In this document: piece by piece, positions 21,800 through 34,290 of the stretch
Position numbering within the stretch: the stretch's first letter is position 1
Layout: each line of letters begins with the position of its first letter
The notes under the pieces: model-generated
What the model was told of the DNA's origin: nothing
The model's input: only the letters and a program-made list of their open reading frames with translations
Database searches by the model: none
Program-made: the position numbers and the translations under genes
Origin: Inia geoffrensis
Taxonomy: Eukaryota > Chordata > Mammalia > Artiodactyla > Iniidae
Assembly (NCBI GenBank): GCA_036417435.1
Contig: CM070909.1
Location: 7,968,597-8,032,596, forward strand
DNA: 64,000 nt
Reading direction: 5' to 3'

Positions 21800-23330
21800 T
21801 TCATTCAACAGACTATGGACAGTTCTAGCCAATGAATAAGTGACAAGAAAAAGAAATAAGAGGCATAAGAGTTGGAAAGAGGAAATAAAATGATAATTTA
21901 CATAGCCCAAGAAAGTCACCAAACTACTGTGACAGCAGTAACCAACCAGAACATGTCTTTGAAAGTAAGCAGCATTTATCATAAGACAATACACGAAGAC
22001 TCCACGAATTAAAATACCATTTAAGATAGGAACTAAAAGCCCTAAATGTCTAAAGTAACTAGAAATGAATGAAAATGCACAAGACCTACATGGAAAGAAA
22101 TGGTAAAATAACCAATAGGACTTTAAACAAAATAAGTATATAGAGACCTATACCATGGCCATGAGTGAAAAAAAACACACAAAAATTCCAATTCTCCCCC
22201 ACATCATATATAAAGTTTAAATAATTTCATTGTAAATCCTGGAGAAAAAGACAAAATAACACTAAAATACATAGGGAATAATAAAGGTCTATATATATTT
22301 GAAAAAGAACAGAAAGAGGAGGCTGTCTTTACTTCTCAGATGTTATAACATGCTGCAAAGATAAACAAATTAAAACCAGCATGATATTGTGCTAGGACAG
22401 AGAGATATGCCAGTTAAACAGAATGGAGGATTCAGAAACAGAACCCACATATACAAGGGAACTTGGTTTATCACGGACGAGTCCTCCCAAATCAATAATG
22501 AAACGATCAATTATTTAATAGATTGTGATGGGGAAATTGAAAAACATAGAGACAAGTAAAATTAGAACTCAAATTCCAACTACTTGCAGAAATAAATTCC
22601 AAGTAGATTAAAGGTCTACACGTGAGAGGCAAAACTATTAGAAGAAGATTTGGAGGTCGGCTCTGTGTTCTTTCACTGAACGGACATTTGTTAAGCAAGA
22701 CGCAAACACCTATAGCATAAGGGGAAACACTTTGGATTTGACCATGTAAGGAGGAAATATTTTGTTCTAAGAAAGACTCTCTACACAAATTTGACAGTTG
22801 ACAGACAGGGCAGGTATGTTTTAAAACACAAGACTGATTGTAATGCAGAATATATAAGAAAGTTGTGTAAATCTGCAAGAAACCGTCAGGAAAGCCAAGT
22901 GAAAATGGGTCAAGAAAATATAGAGACAATGTATGGAAGGTAAAAGCTGACAAGATAACCTACCTATGAACGGGTGATCAACTTGATTATGAATCAGGAA
23001 AATGTGGAATCAAATAATAATTTGAGATACTATTTTATACCGATGAAATGGGCAAAAATAGGAAAACAGATCAAGTATCAGGGTAATATCAAATACTGGG
23101 AAAATGGAAATCCACACACTTTGCAGGTAGGCGTGTAAGCCAGTGCAGCCATTTGAATGTAAAATGTACAGGGTTTGGTCAAGTGTGCGTGTACCTAGCA
23201 ATTTTACTCCTTACAACTTTACTCAAGTGGACATACAGAGAGATAATGTGTACAAACATTTTTATAGCATAGCATTGCAAACAACCTTTGGAAACCAAAC
23301 CAGAGAGTTAATCTGAAAATTCAACCTGGT
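21800..23330 (+). mobile_element. Ancient L1 (L1M-type) remnant
   Basis: Over about 1.5 kb the order of eroded blocks follows L1 ORF2 downstream of the reverse transcriptase: 'acctataccatggccatgag', 'attccaattctcccccacat', 'cagaacccacatatacaagg', 'gtagattaaaggtctacacg', and near the end 'gtacctagcaattttactcc'. Stops and indels are everywhere. The 148-codon minus-strand frame at 22507-22953 is antisense to this LINE. Confidence 0.75.
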
Positions 23331-23501
23331 GCAAAATAGGGGGGAAATAAAAATATATGCTAATGCTGAAAAGAAATGGCTTCTTGAATCCTCTGAGCTT
23401 CCTATTTCTGGCACGAGTAATGGTAAATTGAATCTAGGTGGCTTTAAAAGGAAGCCGTTCATTTCCATGCGTATTTTATTCAAAACACTAGATTTGAAGA
23501 G

Positions 23502-23873
23502 TATTATGGACTGAATTGTGTTTCCCAAAATTCATAGGTTGAAGCCCTAACCAACTGTGTGACTTTATTTGGAGGTAGGGCCTTTAAGGAGGTAACTAAG
23601 GTTAAATTAGGTCATAAGGATGCGGCCCTAATCCGATAAGACTGGTGTCCTCATAAGAAGAGGAAGAGATACCAGGAGTGAGTACACACTGAAGAAAGGC
23701 CATGGGAGGACACAGAGAATGTGGATATCTGCAAGTTGAGAGAGGTCTCGCCAGGAACCAACACTGCTGCCACCTTGATCATGAGTTGCAGGCTCCACAA
23801 CTGTGAGAAAATTAATTTCTGTTCTTTAAGCCACTGTGGTATTTTGTATAGCAGTCCAAGCAGAGTAATAAAA
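23502..23873 (+). mobile_element. MLT1/MST-type (ERVL-MaLR) LTR
   Basis: Opens with 'tattatggactgaattgtgt' and carries 'gggcctttaaggaggtaact', 'ccctaatccgataagactgg' and 'tcataagaagaggaagagat'. It ends with 'aatttctgttctttaagcca' and 'ggtattttgtatagcag'. All are in the classic MaLR LTR order and well preserved. It is a solo LTR. Confidence 0.9.
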
Positions 23874-24729
23874 AGAGCATCTATAAAAAATAGACAGAAA
23901 ATGACCAAGAATGGCTCTAATAAATTTTAAAATTTTAATTTAGAATTCACTTTAGTAAAAAACCACCATACCAAAAATATGCAGGTTCAATGCAACTTTA
24001 TATTTTGATCTGAAAAACACTGTGCTTTGCTGCACCCTCCTCCACACAGATTGCCATCGTTCTTTCTGTTTTACCATTGTTATTCATAATTAATCATTTC
24101 AACAGCACTTCTTATGTGTTCTTATGGTCCACTGATCCATTCTTTTTATATGATCTCAGGTAAGACATTTTGTTTCTTCTAATGGAAAGCCTTTTGACAA
24201 AGCAGTAAAGTCGATTTGGGGACAGGATACAAGATGGAGTTCCAAAGTCAGAGACGGTAATCAGTTTCCACAAGAACTTTACAGATTAGTTAGCGGCAGA
24301 AAGTAGCACACACGTGTGCAAACTAAGATCCTGACAAAGACCTTTAAGGACGTGTGCAGGCTTACCTGTCCCTCCACCCCCCTCCCTCCCACCTCCTAAT
24401 AAAATCCAGAGTAGATGGGGCGTGGGCTGGATATACTACTATCCATGTAGAAAGCTCAGGCAGAAAAAAGTTGCAATCAAAAGGCCACTGAGTGTTATGA
24501 AGAGTGTATTTTGCTTCAGCATCTGAAAAGATGAACATTTTGCACTAAGGCCAAATTGCTCTTGTGTGGGTAATTACCTCACATCTGGATTCATGCTCAG
24601 AGAAGAGACTTAGGTGGCCACCCCCAGGCTGGGCGGGGTGGATGCCAATGATTCTATTATGATTAATTCATCTGAGAATCTGGATAATCATTAAGAGTCA
24701 CTGGAAAGAAAATGTGATGTGGCAGGAGG
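23874..24729. other. Unique sequence, nothing recognised
   Basis: AT-rich at first, then unique. No gene or repeat signature seen. Confidence 0.4.
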
Positions 24730-24840
24730 GGATACCAATACCTTATTGATGAGGAAACTGAAGTCTATAGAAGATAAATGCTCAAGCTCTCTGTGATCAC
24801 GAGGGGGCAGGACACTGCTCTCACGGGCTGGGGAGCAGGG
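24730..24840 (-). repeat. MIR SINE fragment
   Basis: 'gatgaggaaactgaagtcta' followed by 'ctcaagctctctgtgatcac' is the reverse-complement MIR core. Confidence 0.6.
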
Positions 24841-25004
24841 ACTGTGCTCTGGCAGCCCCCACCTTCTGTCACACCCTAGGGCTCACCATCAGACTCAGGA
24901 CAGTGCCACTTAGTGAAGGACACTGAATGCTTGGTGGTGCTGGTTAGGAAGAAATTTTTCTTGAGAATTATAAACTCTGCTTTTTGCCTACTCGTGCATT
25001 AAGT

Positions 25005-25260
25005 GTTTTTACTCAACTTGTATTTAATAAGTGCCAAATATGTGCACATCAGAAGTGGTGGGTGGGAAGGAGCAAAGGTGATTAATGTGGCTCCTGCCCT
25101 CCAAGGGACACCCAGGCTAGCTGGGAAGACAGATTCACACACAGTACAAGGAGTGTCAGAAAGAAAGAACTATGGGTAAGTTATGAGAAAGGCCTTAGAA
25201 TGAAAGTAGAATGAAAATTTTAAGGTGGAGCCTTGGGGATAGATGGATGGGCAGCTTTAA
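25005..25260 (-). mobile_element. L2 LINE 3'-end fragment
   Basis: 'tatttaataagtgccaaata' is the reverse complement of the L2 terminus. 'ggctcctgccctccaaggga' and 'gggaagacagattcacacac' are the next L2 blocks inward. Confidence 0.6.
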
Positions 25261-26139
25261 AAATCCCATGCCATCAGTATGCTGCTTGGTAGCTTTAGAG
25301 TCCTTCCAAGACATGTCCAAATTATACGCATAATGGCTGATCACCTACAATTAATTATGATGCTGTATATTGAGGTAGGGAGAGGAGTTGAAGGAGAGTA
25401 GAGAATAAAGTAAAGGTAACTTTACTGAGTCAGAAACTGTGTCAATGGTTTGCAAAATGGGTAGGGTTGAGGCAGGAAGGCTTCCTGGAGAAAGGTGGTC
25501 ATCCCATTCCAAGAAGAGGGATGAAGCAATGCACTTGGCTGTATGTAAAAAGTCCACCTTTGATATTGTGGCCTCCAGGAATCTGGCCCAACCAGCATAA
25601 GCTTAATATGCTTCTGTATTTTTTCCTGCCCTCGGGAGAGGCTATGGACCAGGTGCAGGAGGAACAGCCTGCCGTGAAAGGCTTGGCGGGAGAGACCCAC
25701 GTCAAGGTGGAAAGAGGAGCATGCTCTTCCTTTCATTCCTGCCTCCAAGCTCTCCACGTTCAGCTCTGTTTACAAGGTGTGGAAGATGTCTAGAAGGAGA
25801 CAGCCCAGCTCAGGAAGGCAGGTTGGGTTCCAAGACACTATGTACATCAGTAAGCAGTATTTGTGTAAACCATTCTGACGCCTGCCAAGAGGGATTTTTG
25901 AATCATACAAACAGAAAACATTTTTTGAGAAAGGCACCAGAGGGAGACTGGAAAGTAAGACCTGGCTGACTGAGGTCAGAAACCCCACAACAATTGTTAG
26001 GACATGAAAGTGACTCCTAAGATGGGCTGGGCAGTGAGAGGAGCCTTGATGGGAAGGAGGAAGGGGTGGGAGAAAGGAAGGTGGCTCGAGGTAAAGGTGT
26101 CCCGTAGAACTAAAGTAGAGAGCCCACTTAGATGACATC
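25261..26139. other. Mostly unique sequence
   Basis: The block around 25470-25500 ('ggaaggcttcctggagaaag') may be a further L2 scrap on the minus strand. Overlapping frames on both strands (25422-25793) lack motifs. Confidence 0.35.
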
Positions 26140-26445
26140 TTAGGCCAGTTCTCCGTAAAACAGTCTCTGAGACAGAGATTCATGTGCAGGAGGATTGGTC
26201 AGAGGGAGAAGTTGAACAACAATGCAGTGGCCGCAGAGGCACCAGCCAAACCCGCAGTGTGCTCTGCAGTTGAGATGGGCATCCAGGGATGTCCTGATGG
26301 AGGCGAGGAGGCCAAGCCTCTGTGCCCCTACAGCAATCAGTCATGAGACACAGGCCGCCCCTGGGAAGCAGGTGTGATCTTGCACAAGGTGGCTCCAGGA
26401 ATTGCTCCACTGGGCCGAGGGCAATGCCCAGAGAAGGACTCAGCT
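26140..26445. repeat. Possible old LTR or other ancient repeat
   Basis: The opening 'tctgagacagagattcatgt' followed by 'gcaggaggattggtcagagg' recalls a common old mammalian interspersed repeat of LTR type. I cannot name the family. Confidence 0.25.
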
Positions 26446-27199
26446 AGGTAAGTACCTAACAGACAGAAGGAGGCTATGCATTATTGTTTTGTGTTGAGCT
26501 CAGTCAATTGCTAAAATATATACTAATGATTACCTTATTATAATCATCCTAAATCCCTATACAATGACACTATATGGTATAGACAAAGCACCTTCTCCAT
26601 GGTGAATTCCAAACACAAAGTTATCTGTGGCCAAGGCTCATGCCTAAATCCCCAGTGAAGCATCATCATAGATTCCTATTAGCAGCCGCAAGCTTTCCTC
26701 CACCCAGGACTGTCTTCTGATGCTCAGTCTCAAGTTGCAAAAACTATGAGGATGCATCTTCCCATTCCCAACACCCCCTTGCAAGGACAGAGACCGCTGC
26801 TCTCTGGGTGGTGCCGTGGGCTGGTTCTCTCTGGCTTTAACTTTTCAGTCTATCAGACATGGGGCTTGTCTCAACCTGATCACGAGGTTCTATTCTAGAG
26901 CCGACTGTACGTGAGTATTGGAATATAGTCTAAACATGAAGCCTATAATGAGACGTTGATGATTATGAGCCCTTGTAGGGTTATTTGTGCTGAGCTGCTC
27001 CTGAAATCCATGTTGCAGTCAGCCCTCAGCAGGATAAAGATGCACAGCTATTGGAAAAATCAGGAAACCCCTGAAACCTCTCTGGGACTCTTATGGGACA
27101 TGGCTCTGATATGCTGCTCAGAAATGGCCTTACAATCCTTACCTGATCTGACTATACAGTAGTCACCAAGCTTATGGTGACCACAACTAAAAGTCCCAG
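26446..27199. other. Unique sequence, nothing recognised
   Basis: No feature supported. Confidence 0.4.
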
Positions 27200-27425
27200 A
27201 GTCAATAGAAAGAGCACGACTTTAGGTTAAGATTACTCTAAACTGGGGGCCCAGTTCTGCCACTTCCTGGCAGTGTGAATTTAGACAAGCTACAATCTCT
27301 CTGAGCATCGGCTTTCTTATCTATCGTACAAAGCTGCTGAAAGCTGTCTTGTAAGGATGTGGTGAGGATAAATGAGATAACGTATGTACACACAAAGCAC
27401 ATTCATGTAATAATGAGAATCAAAA
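27200..27425 (+). repeat. MIR SINE, near full length
   Basis: 'agagcacgactttaggttaa', 'agttctgccacttcctggca', 'ctctctgagcatcggctttc' and 'gaggataaatgagataacgt' follow MIR from its head to the core. Confidence 0.8.
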
Positions 27426-27735
27426 CACCATAGTAAGGCTGCATGGATGCAGTTTTAACCTATTGCCTTAGGGCTGGGATTGGGTTGGAGGTTGACAAAG
27501 AGTAAATGTAAAATAGAAATCAACCAGTTTGTTTGTAGGAAATAAAAGCCTTTGTGTAGAGAGACTTTGAGGATTTTCTCAGAGTTCAATTAAAGTAGAG
27601 GAAGTTCATCCAACTCTTTTCTACCAGGTCGAGGGAGAAAGAAAGCATTCCCAGATGGCAAAAGGAGACATCTGTCTTTAGTTGAAGATTTTCAAGTTTT
27701 TGTATGGATTTGTGTGTTAGCAATTAGGAACAAAT
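27426..27735. other. Unique sequence, nothing recognised
   Basis: No feature supported. Confidence 0.4.
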
Positions 27736-27747
27736 GTAGCCAAAACT

Positions 27748-27959
27748 GGGGCTTCCCTGCTGGCACAGTGGTTGAGAGCCTGCCTGCTGATGCAGGGGAC
27801 ATGGGTTCGTGCCCCGGTCCAGGAGGATCCCACATGCCACGGAGCAGCTGGGCCCGTGAGCCATGGCCGCTGGGCCTGTGCGTCTGGAGCCTGTGCTCCG
27901 CAACGGGAGAGGCCACAACAGTGAGAGGCCCGCGTAACGCAAAAAAAAAAAAAAAAAAA
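27748..27959 (+). mobile_element. CHR-type SINE (cetacean form)
   Basis: Full-length body from 'gggcttccctgctggcacag' to an A-tail at 27941-27959. The target duplication is 12 bp with one mismatch, 'gtagccaaaact' (27736-27747) versus 'gtagcccaaact' (27960-27971). The B box region reads 'gggttcgtgccccgg'. Confidence 0.95.
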
Positions 27960-27971
27960 GTAGCCCAAACT

Positions 27972-29164
27972 ACCAGCATATAGCTGTTGAAGACTGCATA
28001 TGCGAAAGTCTAACACTAGGATATGCAGAACAAGAGAGGTGCTGAGAGCTCCTTGCATTTAGGAAAGTAGCTTTGAACGAGAAGACAACCACACTGACCA
28101 GCCCTGATATACGCTAATATGAGACGCGGGAACAGATTAAAAGCGGCCCAGAACTAAGCACTCACAAAAGAAGTCATAACTGGATCTGGGATCTCAGTTG
28201 TCTTAACTACACCAAAAGGGAAAATTTGATATGTGTTGTTATAAGCTTGCTACATTTAAAATTGTCCATTACTGTATTTCAGCACATACCCCCTTTTAAA
28301 AAAACCTTGCAAAGAAGCACACATGATAGAAATTATATCAGTGTTTCTTTCCTCTTCCTTAATTTCTTCCTGGGATTGAAACTGGAAAAAGTGGTAGAGG
28401 AGACCCAGTGGTGAAGTGATACTGATTCCGTGATTGGCTCAAAATCAGTGATGAACTTGTCAACATGCCAGCTTTTTTCTCTGTACAAATGTAGCTGGAC
28501 ACGTGTTTAGAAGGCTCTGCCAGTCTTCAAACACCGGGGGCTGACAAATGACTGAGCTTGAAGAATGGCCTTTATGCAGAATGACTGTGCTTTGTTCTCC
28601 TTCCATGTTTTTCATCTGATTCATCAAGCGTAACAAGCCACGCACATGCAGACTAATGGGAATGCTAACTTTCTTGCCATCACTGAGGCAATCATGTAAT
28701 GTGATTTTCCATTTAGGTGCTTTGCCAGTGGCTCTGAGAGGATGCTGTCTGAGCTTCTCCCTCCTCTAGAAGAGACCCCAGGCCATTAACACTGCTATGG
28801 GAGCAGAGAAACACTGTACAGCACAGGCATGTGCGTGGACTGGGAACCTTGCTTCAACAACCACAAGCTTACAAACAGGCTTTAATTTGTTGCACATTTT
28901 TCCAAAATTAATTTGTTGTAACATATATCAGGAGTCATTCCTTAAGTTGTGAGGAAAGCTGTTTGTCAACATCACCAGAGAGTTTGTGGTAGCCCATTAA
29001 TTGTCTTTTCCATCCTAGTACTACAAAGTCTACAATAAGAACCACAGTAAAAACAATGACAAATGATGACAATGACGATGGTAATATCAGATGCAGAAAC
29101 CCACAGTCAGCTAGGGCTGATCGAAGCCAAAAATCAAGGACTGTCATTTCAGATGAAGAGAAGG
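27972..29164. other. Unique sequence, about 1.2 kb
   Basis: No repeat recognised. 28420-28950 is balanced in composition and free of simple repeats, and would be a sensible place to test for conserved non-coding sequence. No open frame of note. Confidence 0.35.
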
Positions 29165-29395
29165 AAATGATGAAGGGGTGTCTGTAACGAACCAGGAACT
29201 TTCACACTTGTTATCTTCATGAATATTCCCAGAGCCCAGTGAGGTATCTACCATTATTCTCATTTTACAGTGGAGGAAACAAAATGAAAAAGGTGAGATA
29301 AAGTACTGAAGACACCAGAGCTAGTAAGTGGCATTATGCAGTACTCAAACCCAGTCCATCACTACTCATCTTTTTACCTGTGCACCACTTGCCAT
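29165..29395 (-). repeat. MIR SINE
   Basis: 'ttattctcattttacagtgg' with 'agagctagtaagtggcatta' and 'actcaaacccagtccatc' is reverse-complement MIR in order. Confidence 0.75.
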
Positions 29396-29714
29396 CCTGT
29401 TCATCTCCCTTGTAACTTAACTGTTGTGTAGACTGCAGCCATGTCTTGTGTTTGGCAATTCCTTCCCAAGAACCAAAAGCATTTATGAGTCACAAATTGG
29501 GGGCTGGGTCTTATTTGGTTGTTGTCAGGCTCCCTCTAAGGCCACTGCCAGCAGTGGTTTCAAGGGACATCTGAGTATCACCCCACTTGAGTCTCTCTAC
29601 TGTATTTCACCCAGGAGTGGAGATGGCTACACCTCATCATTCACTAACTACCTACTGCCTAGATTGCAGTCTTTTGATATATGCTATATGTTTATATGGT
29701 ATATATTTATTTTA
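29396..29714. other. Unique sequence, nothing recognised
   Basis: No feature supported. The 100-codon plus frame at 29424-29726 has no known motif. Confidence 0.4.
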
Positions 29715-32420
29715 AAAAATAAATAACAATGCATTTGGGGGTCTATAGTATATGTAGAAGTTAAATAAATGTCATAATAAATTAATAGTGACTTAAGTAA
29801 GTATGATAAAATAACAAAAGGCAGGAAAGGAGGTAAATGGAATTACATGCTTGTAAGATTTTTCATTGCTTACAACATAGTATAATATTACTTGAATGTA
29901 TACTGTAATAAGCTAAAGATACATATTGTAATGTCTAGAGTGGCTAGTAAAGATAACACAAAGAGATATAGGTAAGAAGTTGATCAGTGAAATAAAAGAG
30001 GATATCCGAAATAATCAATTCACACAAAAGAAGTCAGGAGAGCAGGAAAGTCAATAAAATTCAGATGGGACAAATACAAAACAAATTCCAAAACGGTAGA
30101 CTTCAACCCATACACATGAAATGTACATAGACCAAATGCTCTAATTAAAAGGCAGGGATTATCAGAGTGGATAAAAAAAACAGTACACAACTATACATTG
30201 ATTATAAGAAACCTACTTTAAATATACAGTAGGTTTATATATAAAGACAAAGATAGATTAAATGGAAAAAGATGAGGAAAGATACACCATGTAAACACCA
30301 GTCAAAGGAGAGCTGAAATGACTTTATCAATATCAGACAAAATAGAATTGAGACACAGAAATATTATCAGGGATAAAGAGAGATCTTCAATAATGATAAA
30401 GGGTCAATTCTTCAAGAGGACATAATGATTCTAAATGTATGTACACCTAATAGCAAGGTCTTCCAAACACATGAAGTAAAAACTGATAGAACTAAAGGGA
30501 GAATAGACAATAATATTATCTACAATTATAGTTGGAAATTTTAACACTCTTCCCTCAGTATTGATAGAAAGAATAGACAGAAAATCAGTAAGGATACGGA
30601 AGACTTGAATAACAATACAAACCAGCTTGAAGGAATTGACATTTATGGGGTATATCACCCCAAAAGAGGTTCTTTTCAAGTGCACAAGGAACATTCACCA
30701 AGATAGAGCAATATTGTCATAATAAACTAAAATCAGAATAAATTTAAGTCAATTGAAATAATACAACATATATTCTCCAACCAAAACAGACTTAAACCAG
30801 AAATTAATAATGTACCAAATATGGACAATCTCCAAATATTTCTAAATTAAACAACACACTTCTTAATAGCCCATGAGCCTAAAAATTTTTGAACTAAATA
30901 AAACCAAAAACACAACATAGCAAAATATGTGAGATGTTAAGTAAAGCACTGTTTAGAGAAATGTTTATTGCCCTAATTAGTTATTGTACTAATTCCTTAT
31001 TTTTAAAAGGAAAAGAAGTCTCAAATAAACGATTAAAAACTTCCATGTACAGAGAGTGAAAAAGAAGATAAAATTAAAACGGAGTAAAGATGGAAATAAG
31101 TAATCAAGAGCAGAATCTATAAAATAGAAAACAGAAAAATACCAGAGAAAATAAATGAAACCAAACTTAGTTATTTGAAAATATTAATAAAATTGATAAA
31201 ACTCTAGCCAGACAAATCAGGAAAAATAAAAGAAAGAGAGAAGGCATGGATTACCAATATCAAGCATGAAAGAAGAGACATCACAACAGATTCTATAGAC
31301 ATTAGAAGGATAATAAAGGAATATTATGAAAAGCATTACGGTGATCAATTTAACAATTTAGATGAATTAGATTCTTCAAAGACAGAAACTATCAAAGCTA
31401 ACTCAAGAAATCCATAAACAAAAAGTTTTATATTTATTAAAGAAATTGAATTTACAGTTAAAACTCTCCCACAAAGGATGCTTTATGCCTAATTGTCTTT
31501 ACTGTTAAATTATACTAAACATTAAAGGAAAAAATAATACCAAATTATTGGTATCATGAGTGAAATATGATCAACATTGAATATCCTACAGATATTTAAA
31601 GGACAATAGGACATATTTACAAATAATTTTATGCTAATAAATTTGACAACTTAAATGAACTGGGCAAAATCATTTAAAAGCACAATTTGCCAAAACAAAC
31701 TTGGGAGGAAATTTAAAGCTCTGAATAGCCCTATATCTATTTTAAAAAATTGAATCCATAATCTAAAATCTTCCCACAAGATAAACTCCAGGACGAAATG
31801 GTGAACTTAATGAAATGTCTACAGTATACGTACTACCAGTCTTATACAAAATCTTTCAGAAAACAGGCAAAGAAATATCCCTTTCCAACTCATTTTTATG
31901 AGATCAGAATAAACCTGAAGCCAAAACCTGAAAAATACATTTCTATAAACATAAGTGAAAAATCCTTGACAAAACATTAGCAATCAATGTTAACATTTTA
32001 AACTAAATCAATGTAATTCCGGGTGTTAACAGAACAGGGGAGAAAATCATATAACAATTTCGTACATGCGGGAAACACATCTGATGAAATCCAACCTCGA
32101 CTTATGACTTAAAAAATCCTCAACGATGATCTAGGGATAGAAACAAAATGGTGGTTCCATTTGCATGAAGTCTAAGAACAGGTAAAAACTCACCTGTGGT
32201 TATAAAATCACAAAGCAGTTGCCTCTGGTGGGAGCTGTGGGTAGGCAGTGTGACCAGCTAGAAAGGGATGTGAAGGAACTTATCCACTGTTCCATGTGGA
32301 TGGAACTTTGGGTGGTGGCCATAGGAGTGTATACAATTCTCAAAACTCATCAAACTGAACACTCAAGGACTATGCATGTTATTTTATATAAATTAAATTT
32401 TAATTAAAAAGAATAGAAGC
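29715..32420 (+). mobile_element. L1M-type LINE with internal deletion
   Basis: AT-rich plus-strand copy. 29715-29960 matches the sequence just before or at the start of L1M ORF2. 30050-32000 follows the endonuclease and early reverse transcriptase region, with blocks 'ccaatatcaagcatgaaaga' and 'ggataataaaggaatattat'. Then at about 32140 it jumps to the L1M 3' end ('gcagttgcctctggtgggag', 'ctttgggtggtggccatagg', 'aaactcatcaaactgaacac'). The C-terminal half of ORF2 is therefore missing. It has no intact frame and is ancient. Confidence 0.8.
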
Positions 32421-33147
32421 CCACATGCAGCACTCACAGAGACACATATGCACCAACTTTGCTTGCAATAAGACACAAGCCGTTGAAAGCCAGAGGCGGC
32501 AACAGCAGCCTATTTTGGGGGTTTTCCAAATCCATATGTTAAAAAAGAGAGAAAGTCAGTAGATAGGAAGACCAAAACCCATGGACAACATTTACAACAA
32601 AACTAGTCGACAACATGCGAGTGGACGGGGGCAAACCATCCACAGTCACAGGTCTGTGAGTTCCCAGCATCCATGCAAGAAAAATCAGAGGGCAAAGCTG
32701 AGTGCTTGACTGACCAGAAAACAGGAGAATCCCAAATAGCCAATATGTGATCACTGCAAAGAACAGCGAACACATTTGAGAACCACAGTTGAAACTGGAA
32801 GCAGTTTTATTCAGCCCAATAGCAGGTGAGTACAAGAGTCCTGCTGTAAGGCCTGAAAGACATATAGAAGTCTAACCCCAGGATTTTCTTATAGAACAGG
32901 AATCTATACTGAGGATAAGCTCTTTGGGGTGAAATCAAAATTAAGCAAATACGAAAGAATAGGGAAAAAAGGAAAGATAAGGTGCAAATAAAAGTGGGAG
33001 AGGGGAAGATAGTCAGGAACTGTTAACCTATCAACAACATACGAGCACGTGTTGAGATCAATTCAATATAAAGCTACTATGAGAAAAAAAGAGGAAAAGG
33101 ATCAGCAAAACATCCCTACAGACAATGAAAGATGCCAGAAAGACATG

Positions 33148-33356
33148 TTTGTTTGTTTGTTTGTTTGTTTTTCTGTACGCGGGCCTCTCACTGTTGTGGC
33201 CTCTCCTGCTGCGGAGCACCAGGCTCCAGACGCGCAGGCTCAGCGGCCATGGCTCACGCGGGCCCAGCCGCTCCGCGGCATGTGGAATATTCCCAGACCG
33301 AGGCACGAACCCGTGTCCCCTGTGGACTCTCAACCACTGCGCCACCAGGGAAGCCC
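33148..33356 (-). mobile_element. CHR-type SINE with small internal deletion
   Basis: Reverse copy. Its A-tail reads on the plus strand as a (TTTG)n run, meaning a CAAA-patterned tail. An 8-bp duplication 'aagacatg' flanks it (33140-33147 and 33357-33364). Relative to its sister copies it lacks about ten bases of the 'gcatcggcagg' block near 33321. It is nested in the HAL1-like element. Confidence 0.92.
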
Positions 33357-34216
33357 AAGACATGGTTTTAAAACATTAAATCTGTAACTTAATATTTCAA
33401 AATAAACTAAAAGACAAGATATGAGAAAACAACATAAGTCAAAATTCAAAAACCTCAAAAATAAAGTAATGGAAAAAATAGAAATGTTTAGTTTAGAAAT
33501 GAAGACTAAACTAGAAGGAACACAAGAATGAATAAACACAACAGATAATGATTTAGAAGAAATATAAATTCAAAAAAGAAAAAGAAATTAAATCAGAAAA
33601 AATGAAGAGATTAAAAATATTTGAGACAGAGTGACAAATATTAAAGATACACAACAAAGATCCAACACACTGATGATAGATGTTTCTGAAGAAAAAAAAC
33701 AAAGCAAAGGGAAAGAACAAATACTAAAATCAAGAAAATATTCCTAAAATTAAAAAAGTATTTTAAACCAGACATTGAAAGAGTACACAATGTACCTGAG
33801 AATATCAATGCAGAATGATAATCATAAAAATGTATTCCAATAACATCACTAACGTTTTTAATTAAAAAATTATGTTAGCATCTAGGTAAAAAATAGTGTA
33901 TTACTTGGAATAAAAAATTATTTTACCTTCAGACTTCTGTACCACAAGAAAATGAAGTCACTTATTTAGGTTATTCAATGTTTTCTATCCATTAACAATA
34001 TCAAGAATCAGAGAATTTTGTATCCATAAGCCCTTCCTAAGGAAATTACTGGATAATGAGCTTCAGAAAACAGAAAAAAAATCTAGAGAGAAACAGACAC
34101 AAGGAGTAGTAGTGATCATTAAATTACATATACATGTACTTGAGAATACATAAACTTGTAGAACTGAGGTTAAATAAGGATTCAGCAGGAATGAGTATAG
34201 TATGGAAGGAAGATAT

Positions 34217-34290
34217 GTAGGTAGATAGATAGATAGGTAGATAATAGATAGATGATAGATAGATGTATAGATACATAGATAGATACATAC
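34217..34290. repeat. (TAGA)n/(GATA)n microsatellite
   Basis: An imperfect array of TAGA units with interruptions such as 'taatagata' and 'gatgatagat', inside the HAL1-like element. Confidence 0.9.

Noticed and set aside
22507..22953. 148-codon minus-strand open frame
   Set aside because: Antisense to an ancient L1 remnant.
27748..27820. tRNA gene from the A/B-box-like sequence
   Set aside because: It is the tRNA-derived head of a CHR SINE, with target duplication and A-tail. No cloverleaf of a functional tRNA is expected.
33147..33172. (TTTG)n as an independent microsatellite
   Set aside because: It is the patterned A-tail of a reverse-oriented SINE.
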